DNA of 18,736 nt, taken from positions 1 through 18,736 of the forward strand of contig CAZBBC010000089.1 of assembly GCA_964489835.1 (NCBI GenBank), in the 5' to 3' direction. Source of the stretch: CAZBBC01 sp964489835. GTDB lineage: Bacteria; Calditrichota; Calditrichia; JAJRVZ01. Positions 1-7,545 of this stretch are shown one piece after another. The position numbers and the translations under genes were made by a program. How positions within the stretch are numbered: the stretch's first letter is position 1; each line of letters opens with the position of its first letter. Under the pieces are notes generated by a model. That model saw nothing but the letters and a program-made list of their open reading frames with translations, ran no database searches and was not told the DNA's origin.

Positions 1-8
1 TTAGGGAG

Positions 9-33
9 CCCCTTCTCTTTTCAAGAGAAGGGG
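9..33. repeat. Perfect 11-bp inverted repeat (hairpin), probable dispersed repeat
   Basis: An 11-base arm (9-19, ccccttctctt) is matched exactly by its reverse complement (23-33) around a 3-base loop. It is followed on the plus strand by a G-rich tail (tttggggatgag) and a T run at about 45-51. Read on the minus strand, the tail plus hairpin resembles the C-rich palindromic repeats scattered between genes in many environmental bacterial genomes. It lies about 180 bases past the stop of the leftmost helicase gene, so it could also act as a distant terminator. There is no T run directly after it on the minus strand, so I favour a dispersed repeat. It may continue past the left window edge. Confidence 0.6.
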
Positions 34-120
34 TTTGGGGATGAGTTTTTTAAATTATAAATAGAATCATTTTTTTTAACGGACACTCATGTAAAAATTT
101 GTAAAAAAAGACTTTTATAT

Positions 121-165
121 CCGTGTTACTCTGTGTCACTCTGTGGTTTATAAATAGATCAGAAT
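121..165. repeat. Short quasi-tandem 10-base repeat with conserved 3' end
   Basis: Two 10-base units, gtgttactct (123-132) and gtgtcactct (133-142), differ at one base and are followed by gtgg and then tttataaatagatc. The same ending (gtggtttat, a or g, aatagayc) occurs at 12094-12111, next to another gene end. A related ttataaatagaatca also lies at 55-69. This is therefore one member of a repeat family that sits just after minus-strand genes. The general look (tandem ctctgtg or cttcgtg units ending in gtggtt) is familiar from intergenic DNA of many environmental bacteria, but I know no formal name or function. Confidence 0.5.
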
Positions 166-215
166 AGATAACATTAGCACATTAAATTACAGCGGATTGG
201 TTTTATAGAAAAGGA

Positions 216-2474
216 TCAGATCAGTTGTTTAAGAATTTTTTGAGCGCTTTCCTTACCAAAAAGTCCGGATTCAAGTGGTGGACCGATACATGAGGGGCAG
301 CCTTTCGGACAGGCACATGATTTTATATGTTCGTAGACTGCCTGCAACAGTAATGTAATGATAGTGAAGAGTTTCTTACTTAATCCGACGCCCCCGGGAT
401 ATTTATCATACACATAAATAGTTGGCATATTTGAGAAGGGCGCCCGTACCATTGGAATGACACTGATATCGGCACGATCACACATAATATAAAGGGGAAT
501 CAGGTTCTGCATGGTATAAGCCATACCCCGTATGCCTTCACCAATCACTGATTCTTCAAAATAGGGATCAGAGAACAGGATCTTCGGGAATTCCAGCCAG
601 GTTGAGGTTGAATGCATCTCCATTTCTGGCAGATAAATTTTTCCCATGCCCACATTTTCATGTGTAAAAAATTTCACCTTTTTAAAAGCCGTTGCAACGG
701 TGGTAACGGCAACTTCTCCATAAAATGTATGATAATGCTCCTCTTTATTCTCCAAAATATCAAGCACTTTCAGATCTGTTTTAGCGATTGCATCAGTATA
801 GTAATCCGAATCTGTTTCACTTACAAACGCTTTTTTGCCCTCCCAGTCAAGTTCATCAACCTGATATTGCTGGCTTTCGTGGATATAAATCGCATCTTTG
901 TGTACCAACAGGGGGGCTGAAAATTGATCGACTTCACCGATGATGCGGTTATTGTCAGAAGTGTTGACGATGACCACATTATTGGGATTAGCATTACGCA
1001 GGCTGACTTCATCCGCCGGATAAACATCCTGCATCCAGTAAAATTTGCCATCCGTCTCTCTCAAAACTCTTTCATCCTTTAGATAACGGAGAAGTTGTTG
1101 TGTTGCATCAGTTCCAAATTTTTCCTCGTTGGTAAAAGGTAATTCAAAAGCACCGCATTTAAGGTGACTCATCATTATCGGAAGATTATCTTCATCGACA
1201 TTGGCTGTTTCCGGATTTTTCGCGAAAAAATAATCAGGGTGTTCTGCCAGGTACTGATCCAGAGGAGCGCTGCTTAAGACCATAATCGAAACAGAAGTTG
1301 TCTGTCGCCGCCCTGCTCTTCCGGCCTGTTGCCAGCTGCTGGCAACACTACCCGGATATCCGGTCATGATCGAAACATCGAGCTGACCAATATCGATTCC
1401 CAATTCAAGCGCGTTGGTGCTCACAACCACCTGAATTTCACCATTGCGCAGCCCCTGTTCAATTTTTCTCCGTTCCAGAGGCAAATAACCACCACGATAA
1501 CCTCTTATTTTATTAGAATTTATCTTTAATTGCTTTGCTGCTTCTTTCAGATACGTCACAAGAATTTCAACATTTAATCTGCTCCGGGCGAAGACGATTA
1601 ACTGAATGCCGGTGGGCAAAAAATGTTTAACGATTTTTCTGACTTCCTTGATTACTGAATTTCTAAGACCTAATTCATGATTAACGACCGGGGGATTATA
1701 AAATAGAAAATGTTTTTCCCCGGTAGGCGCACCATTATTATCTACAACACTTATGGTCGTTCCTGTCACCTTCTCTGCAATTTCTTTAGGATTAGCAATC
1801 GTCGCCGAACTGCAGATAAACTGAGGGTCACTCCCATAGAAACGACAGATTCTTTTCAAACGTCGGATTACATTGGCTAAATGGCTGCCAAATACCCCTC
1901 GATAGGCATGAATCTCATCTATTACTATGAATTTTAAGTTTTCAAATAGTTTTATCCAAAGCGTATGATGCGGTAAAATGCCCTGATGTAGCATATCCGG
2001 ATTTGTAACCACGATATGTCCAGCTGAACGCAGGGTTCTTCTCACTTCGGGTGGCGTATCCCCATCAAAAGTATGACAAATGATTTTTTCTCCCAATGCC
2101 TCGATCAGATGGTGTAGTTCATTAACCTGATCCTGGGCCAAGGCTTTAGTAGGAAACAGATAAAGCGTACGGATTTCCGGTTGCTCCAGTAGAGTGGTAA
2201 GTATAGGCAAATTGTAGGTAAGTGTTTTACCAGATGCCGTCGGTGTCACAATAACGACATTCTTCCCCGATTTAATCTCTTCAAAAGCACTGGCTTGATG
2301 CGTATAAAGGGTGGAAATACCTTTTTTTTTCAATACATTAACAATTTTTTCGGGAATTGTCCCGGGAAAGGGTGAGGTTTTTGCTTCTGTGGCAGGTATA
2401 GTCTTCCAAATAGTTACATTATTGAGAAAATCTTTATTGGAACCGAGGTGGTCAAGTAACTGCGGAAGGTTCAT
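216..2474 (-). CDS. mrfA: DEAD/DEAH-box helicase with C-terminal DUF1998-type Cys cluster (MrfA/YprA family)
   Basis: A superfamily 2 DNA helicase of 752 residues, close to the size I recall for Bacillus MrfA (about 750). Visible motifs are TPTASGKT (Walker A, 77-84), DEIH (186-189), SSATIANP (222-229), and the later ELGIDIGQLD and QQAGRAGRR. The C-terminus carries four cysteines (C720, C722, C726, C729 in CACPKGCPSC), the DUF1998 zinc-binding signature of this family. In Bacillus, MrfA unwinds DNA with 3'-5' polarity and works with the exonuclease MrfB in excision of mitomycin-type adducts. No MrfB partner is visible here. The upstream gap is 75 bases and contains a hairpin, and no good Shine-Dalgarno precedes the ATG, so the gene may be transcribed separately from the PD40 lipoprotein. 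The family call is firm; the repair role is inferred. Confidence 0.88.
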   Translation of the reverse strand: MNLPQLLDHLGSNKDFLNNVTIWKTIPATEAKTSPFPGTIPEKIVNVLKKKGISTLYTHQASAFEEIKSGKNVVIVTPTASGKTLTYNLPILTTLLEQPEIRTLYLFPTKALAQDQVNELHHLIEALGEKIICHTFDGDTPPEVRRTLRSAGHIVVTNPDMLHQGILPHHTLWIKLFENLKFIVIDEIHAYRGVFGSHLANVIRRLKRICRFYGSDPQFICSSATIANPKEIAEKVTGTTISVVDNNGAPTGEKHFLFYNPPVVNHELGLRNSVIKEVRKIVKHFLPTGIQLIVFARSRLNVEILVTYLKEAAKQLKINSNKIRGYRGGYLPLERRKIEQGLRNGEIQVVVSTNALELGIDIGQLDVSIMTGYPGSVASSWQQAGRAGRRQTTSVSIMVLSSAPLDQYLAEHPDYFFAKNPETANVDEDNLPIMMSHLKCGAFELPFTNEEKFGTDATQQLLRYLKDERVLRETDGKFYWMQDVYPADEVSLRNANPNNVVIVNTSDNNRIIGEVDQFSAPLLVHKDAIYIHESQQYQVDELDWEGKKAFVSETDSDYYTDAIAKTDLKVLDILENKEEHYHTFYGEVAVTTVATAFKKVKFFTHENVGMGKIYLPEMEMHSTSTWLEFPKILFSDPYFEESVIGEGIRGMAYTMQNLIPLYIMCDRADISVIPMVRAPFSNMPTIYVYDKYPGGVGLSKKLFTIITLLLQAVYEHIKSCACPKGCPSCIGPPLESGLFGKESAQKILKQLI

Positions 2475-2498
2475 TCAGTCTATCATTTAAAGGGCAAA

Positions 2499-2522
2499 GG
2501 CGACAGGATTTTACCGTCAGCC
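2499..2522. other. Imperfect stem-loop between PD40 gene and helicase
   Basis: GGCGAC (2499-2504) pairs with GTCAGCC (2516-2522) with one bulged A; an inner GG/CC pair closes an atttta loop. On the plus strand it is followed by gctcg and seven Ts (2528-2534), like a terminator, yet no plus-strand gene ends here. On the minus strand it sits about 28 bases after the PD40 lipoprotein stop and is followed only by weak T-rich sequence. It may attenuate read-through into the helicase or be a processing site. Confidence 0.3.
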
Positions 2523-2549
2523 GCTCGTTTTTTTCATTCTTCTATTAAT

Positions 2550-3878
2550 TTACATTGTTGACAATACAGCATCAATACGGGCTACCACATCGCTTATAGT
2601 TGCTCCCGCATTTTTTTGTTCAAGATCTAGCTCAAAAATGTCATAGTTGCCTAATCGATTACTATGGAATAGTATTTTTCTACCATCCGGGGAAAAGATC
2701 GGATTTAAATCATCCGCCGGGTTAGAGGTAATCCGGATTTCATTTTCACCATCTACATTCATGGTATAGAGTTCAAAATTACCGTCTCTGTCAGAAAAGA
2801 ATGCGATCTTCATCCCATCCGGGCTTAAATCCGGGGCTACATTATTGTAATTCTGACCGTAGGTTATTTGCTTTGTTTCGGTGCCATCAGCCGTGATTTG
2901 ATAGATGTCATAAGTGCCATTGCGGTTGGAATCAAAATAAACAGTACCCGTCTCTCCTCCAAGCAGTACCGGACCACCGTCATTGGCTTCACCTTTTGTC
3001 AACTCCACCTGAAAACTACCATTATCTTCCATCAGAAAAATATGACTGTACAACTGATCGATGCCAACGTTTCTCAAGTCACTTCTTTCAGACACAAATA
3101 CAATGAAATCACCATTTCTTGAATATCTGGGTTTCCAGTCATTGGAGCTATTCGTGGTAAGATTTATTTCCAGTCCTGACTTCAAATCCAGGGTATATAT
3201 ATCACGTAACTTCTGGTTATAGTCCACGTTCCGGTGATCGTCTTTCGTTGACGTATAGGCAATATAATTTCCAGCCGGTGAATAGACAGGATTTTCTTCA
3301 TGACTTTTATCAAAAGTTAGTTGTTTGGTGGTTTGAGAAGCGATCTGATATTCAAAAATATCCCAATTATCTTTGTTGTAGGCCTGATAGATGATTTTTG
3401 TGCCATCTGCGGAATAACTGCCAAAGGCTTCAGATGCAGGAGATGAGATAATTGGTGCAACATTATAGGTATCAATAAACTTAGGAGCGATTCGATTAAG
3501 ATACTGAGGACCCTCCATGCCAAGCAAGATATCTTTGTAGGCCTGAAAGGATTTCCGCTTCTCTCCCATCCGTCCGGCTAAATCGGCATAATTGTACTTG
3601 AGATCCGACCGGTTTGGATCAATTGCCAGGGCACCTTCGTAAGTTTTCATAGCCTCCACATGATAACCAAGGGATTCATATTCCCGGGCCAACTCCAGAC
3701 GCCAGCTTAAATTGTTTGGTTCATCTTCAATATTTTCTTTTAAACTTGCTATCCGTTCAGATGAAACAATCTCTGATTCAGATTGATCACCTGATCCTAC
3801 TACTTGTTTCGATGTTCCGCCACAGGAAATCATGAATATTACCCAAGCACCTGTCAGTAGATATTTTAATAGACTCAT
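2550..3878 (-). CDS. TPR/PD40 beta-propeller lipoprotein (TolB-like)
   Basis: A predicted lipoprotein of 442 residues. A short N-terminal hydrophobic segment ends in the lipobox M-I-S-C, giving lipidated C19 followed by GG. Residues about 40-120 form a TPR region (LELAREYESLGYHVEAM, then YADLAGRMG). Residues about 150-420 hold about six PD40/WD40-like blades of the YSADGTKIIY, YSPAGNYIAY, LSPDGMKIAF and FSPDGRKILF type, as in the TolB beta-propeller. It probably sits at the outer or inner membrane facing the periplasm and binds proteins; no catalytic residues are apparent. It follows the long TPR gene by 21 bases with a strong Shine-Dalgarno (GGGAGGA), so the two are very likely co-transcribed. 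It is not orthologous TolB, because it is lipidated and has a TPR domain before the propeller. The partner is unknown. Confidence 0.82.
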   Translation of the reverse strand: MSLLKYLLTGAWVIFMISCGGTSKQVVGSGDQSESEIVSSERIASLKENIEDEPNNLSWRLELAREYESLGYHVEAMKTYEGALAIDPNRSDLKYNYADLAGRMGEKRKSFQAYKDILLGMEGPQYLNRIAPKFIDTYNVAPIISSPASEAFGSYSADGTKIIYQAYNKDNWDIFEYQIASQTTKQLTFDKSHEENPVYSPAGNYIAYTSTKDDHRNVDYNQKLRDIYTLDLKSGLEINLTTNSSNDWKPRYSRNGDFIVFVSERSDLRNVGIDQLYSHIFLMEDNGSFQVELTKGEANDGGPVLLGGETGTVYFDSNRNGTYDIYQITADGTETKQITYGQNYNNVAPDLSPDGMKIAFFSDRDGNFELYTMNVDGENEIRITSNPADDLNPIFSPDGRKILFHSNRLGNYDIFELDLEQKNAGATISDVVARIDAVLSTM

Positions 3879-3899
3879 TGATCCTCCCGTGCATGAAAT

Positions 3900-6800
3900 C
3901 TAATTATGTTCAATTTCACTAATTCTTTTTTGAGCTTCTTTTTTCAAAACCGCATCTATACCTGGCCTTTTGACGATTTCCTCATACATCCGTTTGGCAT
4001 CATTGATGCGACCGAGTTTTTCGTAAGCCTGACCGGAGTAATACAATGCACTGGCCTCCCACTGTAGTTTTGTCTTACGCGAAAGCAATGGTATCTTAAC
4101 ATACTCAGCAATGGCATTTTCATATTGACCGTTTTGAAAATAGGCATCACCGATATAAAACTGAATTTCCGGTTCTCTTTCACTATCGGCAATCAACCGG
4201 GTTTCCTTGAGCAATTCTACGGCCTGATCCACTTGATTCAAAGAAACATATGCACGCCCCATCAGGATTTTTTTATCAATAACATCATCCGCCTCGGGAT
4301 AGGCTGAAATATATTCACGACAGAGGGCCAGGGCTGCATCCCAAAAATTAACAAAAGTGTATGCTTTAATCAAGTTACTTAAAACCTGTTGCTTTACCTC
4401 TGCCTTTAGAGGCTTCTCCATCGCACTTTTAAAGCTGATAATGGCGCTTTCATATTTTTCTGATCGAAAATAAATACTGCCAAGTGTATTGAGTACAGCA
4501 CCTAAATTATCACTATCTGAATACTGTTTAGCAAACTTTGTCAGAATATCGATGGCATCCTTATGCCGGTTAACCGCGATATAGGTTAAGGCCAGGTAAT
4601 AATCCGCATCATCCACATAGGAAGATTTTGGATAATACTTTTTCACATTTTTTAGAAATTTTTCCGCTTGATCAAAATTTTTCTGTTGACGATAATAGTT
4701 GCCAAATTCAAACTGAAAAGAAGATAAATGATCGGTATTAGATTTATAGGAATCCCGATAACCTTTAATTAATGTCTCAGCTGCGTTTATCTGACCAGCC
4801 CTGATCAAACTCACAATTTGTCGGGCTTGCACATTTCCTTTCTCGGCTATATCCGAAGTGATTGCCTCAAGGTTTTTATAATTTTCTGCCGCCTTTGAAT
4901 AATTTTTCAATTCAAAATTGATGGCAGCTATTTTTCCTATCGCTTTGGTATAAAAATTCTGATCTGTCTTTGGTATATTCTCAAAGTTGTTTATCGCACT
5001 ATGAGGGTCATTAAGGGCCATGTATAATTCACCGAGAAGAAAATCTGATTCACTTTTAAACTGACCTTGTGGATTATTCGATACATAATTAAGAAAATAC
5101 CTTCGGGCGCTATTCCAGTCTTTCTGATTAAAATAAGCTTTCGCTAATTTAAAGGTCAGGGCTGCCTGAGAATCCGAGCTAAACTCCCGGCCTAGAATGA
5201 TGTCCTCCGTTTCAATCGGATTTAATATGTGTTGGTAAGCAGTCACTGCCCGGGCGCTTTGACCAGAATATAAATTCAAATCACCCATTTTAAGTTTTGC
5301 TTTCTCAGCCAGATCAGTATAATAATAATCAGTTAAAACTTTATAATATATCTGATGGGCCTCTTCGTAGTTTCTTTCCAATTCAAGGATCAATCCCAGG
5401 TTATAAAGAGCATTGGCAGCCGGGCGAGAGTGAGGATAAGAACCAGCGATAGTTTTAAAATCGTTTATTGATTTATTCCTGTCAACCCCTAGATTTATTA
5501 CAGCCCGCTCATAGAGATATAAGGGAAGATTTTTACTATGTGGGAACTGATCAACCAAGGCATTGAAATATTTTAAGGCACCGGTATTGTTAGCATCGGC
5601 CGCATATAATTCGCCCAGTTTTGCAAACCATCGTTCCCGTAAGGAGCTCTCGGGATATTTTTGCACTAATGTCTCAAAGTAGCCAATTTGTTTCGTGCGC
5701 GGAGAATCATCGGCCTTTATACCTAAGAAAACAAAATGTGATGCAATAAGATCCGGATTTGCGGCAGCTGCAGAATTTTCCATTGCCCGCCCCAGATTCT
5801 CCTTGGCCAGATTTAGATATTCTTTTTGTTTTGAAACGCTTACTAATCTGTTTTCAGCTAGCTTTTGGTAGGTAAGACCGATATAAAGATATATTTCAAC
5901 TTGCAAAGATTGATCCTTAGCTGATTGCAGTGCTTCTTTGAATTGCACTAAAGCATTGGGATAATCTTTCAGATTTTCAAAATAAATCTTTCCCAGGTTA
6001 AATTGCAGCAGCGCATCATCTTTGCGGTTAATAACATCACCCATCAATAATGCCAGCGGAGCAACACCCATATTTTCTTCCACTATATAGTAATTGCGTA
6101 TATAAGCCAGTTTGTCTTCAGCTTCCGGTGCCAATTCACTAGAGGCGTATTCCTCCAGAAGCATTTTGTAAAATCGGGCACTTTCATCAAATCGTTCCAA
6201 GTGTTCATTGGCTGAGGCAATTTCAAAGAGAAAATTGTCTTTCTGCCCGAATTTTAGATCAGAATAGATGGCCGGCTGAAGCTCTCTGATAATCCCCTGC
6301 CAGTTTTCCTGATCTTTAAGAAAGCTAACCAGCCACATTTGATCTTCTATCGAGAGGTTATTATTACTCTGCAGCGTGTAAAGAACCGTCAATCCTGATT
6401 CAAAGTCCCCCTCTTCCAGAGACCATTTAAAGTACAATTCTTTCGCCTGATTATATCCGCTGGCCTTTCGGTAGCCCTTATCCAGAATGATCTTTTGCAA
6501 GGTATTGGTTGCATTAATCATATTTTTCTGCTGATACCATGACAAAGCTAATTTTAAGTGACGTTGGATATATTTATTTGAATCAGGTGATTCTAAACTG
6601 GCGATATAGTTCTTACCGGCCAGGGCATATTTTCCACTGAGATAGTACGAATCGGCTATATATTCCTGTAGATCATAACGATATATTTCTGACGGTTTAT
6701 TATTGAGAGCATCGCTGAGTATTTGTTGGGCCAGCAAAAATTTTTCCTGCTGCAAATAAATTTTTGAGAGTGAAAGGACTGCTTTTGGATAACTTTCCGT

Positions 6801-7535
6801 TTTTTTAAATTTTTCAATAACTGTCTGGTAAGGTGGTATCGCCTGTTGATGACTACCCTGTGCGGTATAGGACTCACCTAAATAATACCAGGCCTGGGCT
6901 TTTAATTTTTCACCACTATTACTATCCAATACCTTTTCCAGTTTTTGTTTCGCTTTGCTTATACGTCCCATATCCAGATATAGTTTACCCTGGGCCAGCA
7001 CACTTGGGAAATATGATGTGGATTCTATATACCTGTTTTGAATAAGATTAAATAGTTGTTCTGCGGTTTCATATCTATTTAATTTTTGATAAATCTGACC
7101 CGCCCTTAGGATACTTTCTGCTGCTTTCTGATGTTGTGGATGAAGAAGTTTGACCATTTCGAATGCCTTCGCTGCTTCTTCGTCATTGGAAAGCAGTATA
7201 TAGCATTCTCCTATCATATACCAGCTTTCCGCCGCCCGGTCATGGCGGGGATAGTCAAGAGCCACGCGTTGAAAATCAATCCTGGCGTTTTCATACTGCT
7301 GGAGGTGAAACAAAGCCATAGCCCCATAATAGCCCGCCTCTGCAACCTTGTTACTTCCCGGATAATTGTTTGTAAAACTTGAAAATTGCTGGGCGGCAAG
7401 ATCATAAAATTTTTCATTATATAATTTTAAAGCATAAGAAAAATCATCGCTTTCTGATCTTTGCTGAGCATAAATGATATTAAATGGGATTAGTGCAATC
7501 AGAGAAAACAATAATATTTTTTTTATAATTTTCAT
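3900..7535 (-). CDS. Large secreted TPR-repeat protein
   Basis: A 1211-residue protein starting with a signal peptide (MKIIKKILLFSLIALIPF, probable cleavage after A23 in IIYA-QQ). The rest is almost entirely tetratricopeptide repeats of the YbgF/BamD kind, with many units such as AEAGYYGAMALFHLQQYENA and YYLALTYIAVNRHKDAIDIL. No transmembrane segment, lipobox or enzyme motif is seen after the signal, so it is probably a periplasmic scaffold. I chose the ATG at 7535 over an in-frame TTG at 7562: the ATG gives a clean signal peptide and has AGGA five bases upstream, while the TTG adds nine charged residues and overlaps pcrA. With this start the gap to pcrA is 10 bases. It is followed by the PD40 lipoprotein gene, a likely functional partner. 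Exact function is unknown. Confidence 0.85.
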   Translation of the reverse strand: MKIIKKILLFSLIALIPFNIIYAQQRSESDDFSYALKLYNEKFYDLAAQQFSSFTNNYPGSNKVAEAGYYGAMALFHLQQYENARIDFQRVALDYPRHDRAAESWYMIGECYILLSNDEEAAKAFEMVKLLHPQHQKAAESILRAGQIYQKLNRYETAEQLFNLIQNRYIESTSYFPSVLAQGKLYLDMGRISKAKQKLEKVLDSNSGEKLKAQAWYYLGESYTAQGSHQQAIPPYQTVIEKFKKTESYPKAVLSLSKIYLQQEKFLLAQQILSDALNNKPSEIYRYDLQEYIADSYYLSGKYALAGKNYIASLESPDSNKYIQRHLKLALSWYQQKNMINATNTLQKIILDKGYRKASGYNQAKELYFKWSLEEGDFESGLTVLYTLQSNNNLSIEDQMWLVSFLKDQENWQGIIRELQPAIYSDLKFGQKDNFLFEIASANEHLERFDESARFYKMLLEEYASSELAPEAEDKLAYIRNYYIVEENMGVAPLALLMGDVINRKDDALLQFNLGKIYFENLKDYPNALVQFKEALQSAKDQSLQVEIYLYIGLTYQKLAENRLVSVSKQKEYLNLAKENLGRAMENSAAAANPDLIASHFVFLGIKADDSPRTKQIGYFETLVQKYPESSLRERWFAKLGELYAADANNTGALKYFNALVDQFPHSKNLPLYLYERAVINLGVDRNKSINDFKTIAGSYPHSRPAANALYNLGLILELERNYEEAHQIYYKVLTDYYYTDLAEKAKLKMGDLNLYSGQSARAVTAYQHILNPIETEDIILGREFSSDSQAALTFKLAKAYFNQKDWNSARRYFLNYVSNNPQGQFKSESDFLLGELYMALNDPHSAINNFENIPKTDQNFYTKAIGKIAAINFELKNYSKAAENYKNLEAITSDIAEKGNVQARQIVSLIRAGQINAAETLIKGYRDSYKSNTDHLSSFQFEFGNYYRQQKNFDQAEKFLKNVKKYYPKSSYVDDADYYLALTYIAVNRHKDAIDILTKFAKQYSDSDNLGAVLNTLGSIYFRSEKYESAIISFKSAMEKPLKAEVKQQVLSNLIKAYTFVNFWDAALALCREYISAYPEADDVIDKKILMGRAYVSLNQVDQAVELLKETRLIADSEREPEIQFYIGDAYFQNGQYENAIAEYVKIPLLSRKTKLQWEASALYYSGQAYEKLGRINDAKRMYEEIVKRPGIDAVLKKEAQKRISEIEHN

Positions 7536-7540
7536 AGGAT

Positions 7541-7544
7541 TCCT
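7541..7544 (-). promoter_or_regulatory. Ribosome binding site that decides the TPR gene start
   Basis: AGGA on the minus strand, five bases before the ATG at 7535-7533. It lies inside the extra codons of the longer TTG-start reading, which supports the shorter signal-peptide-bearing protein. Confidence 0.6.
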
Positions 7545-7545
7545 G

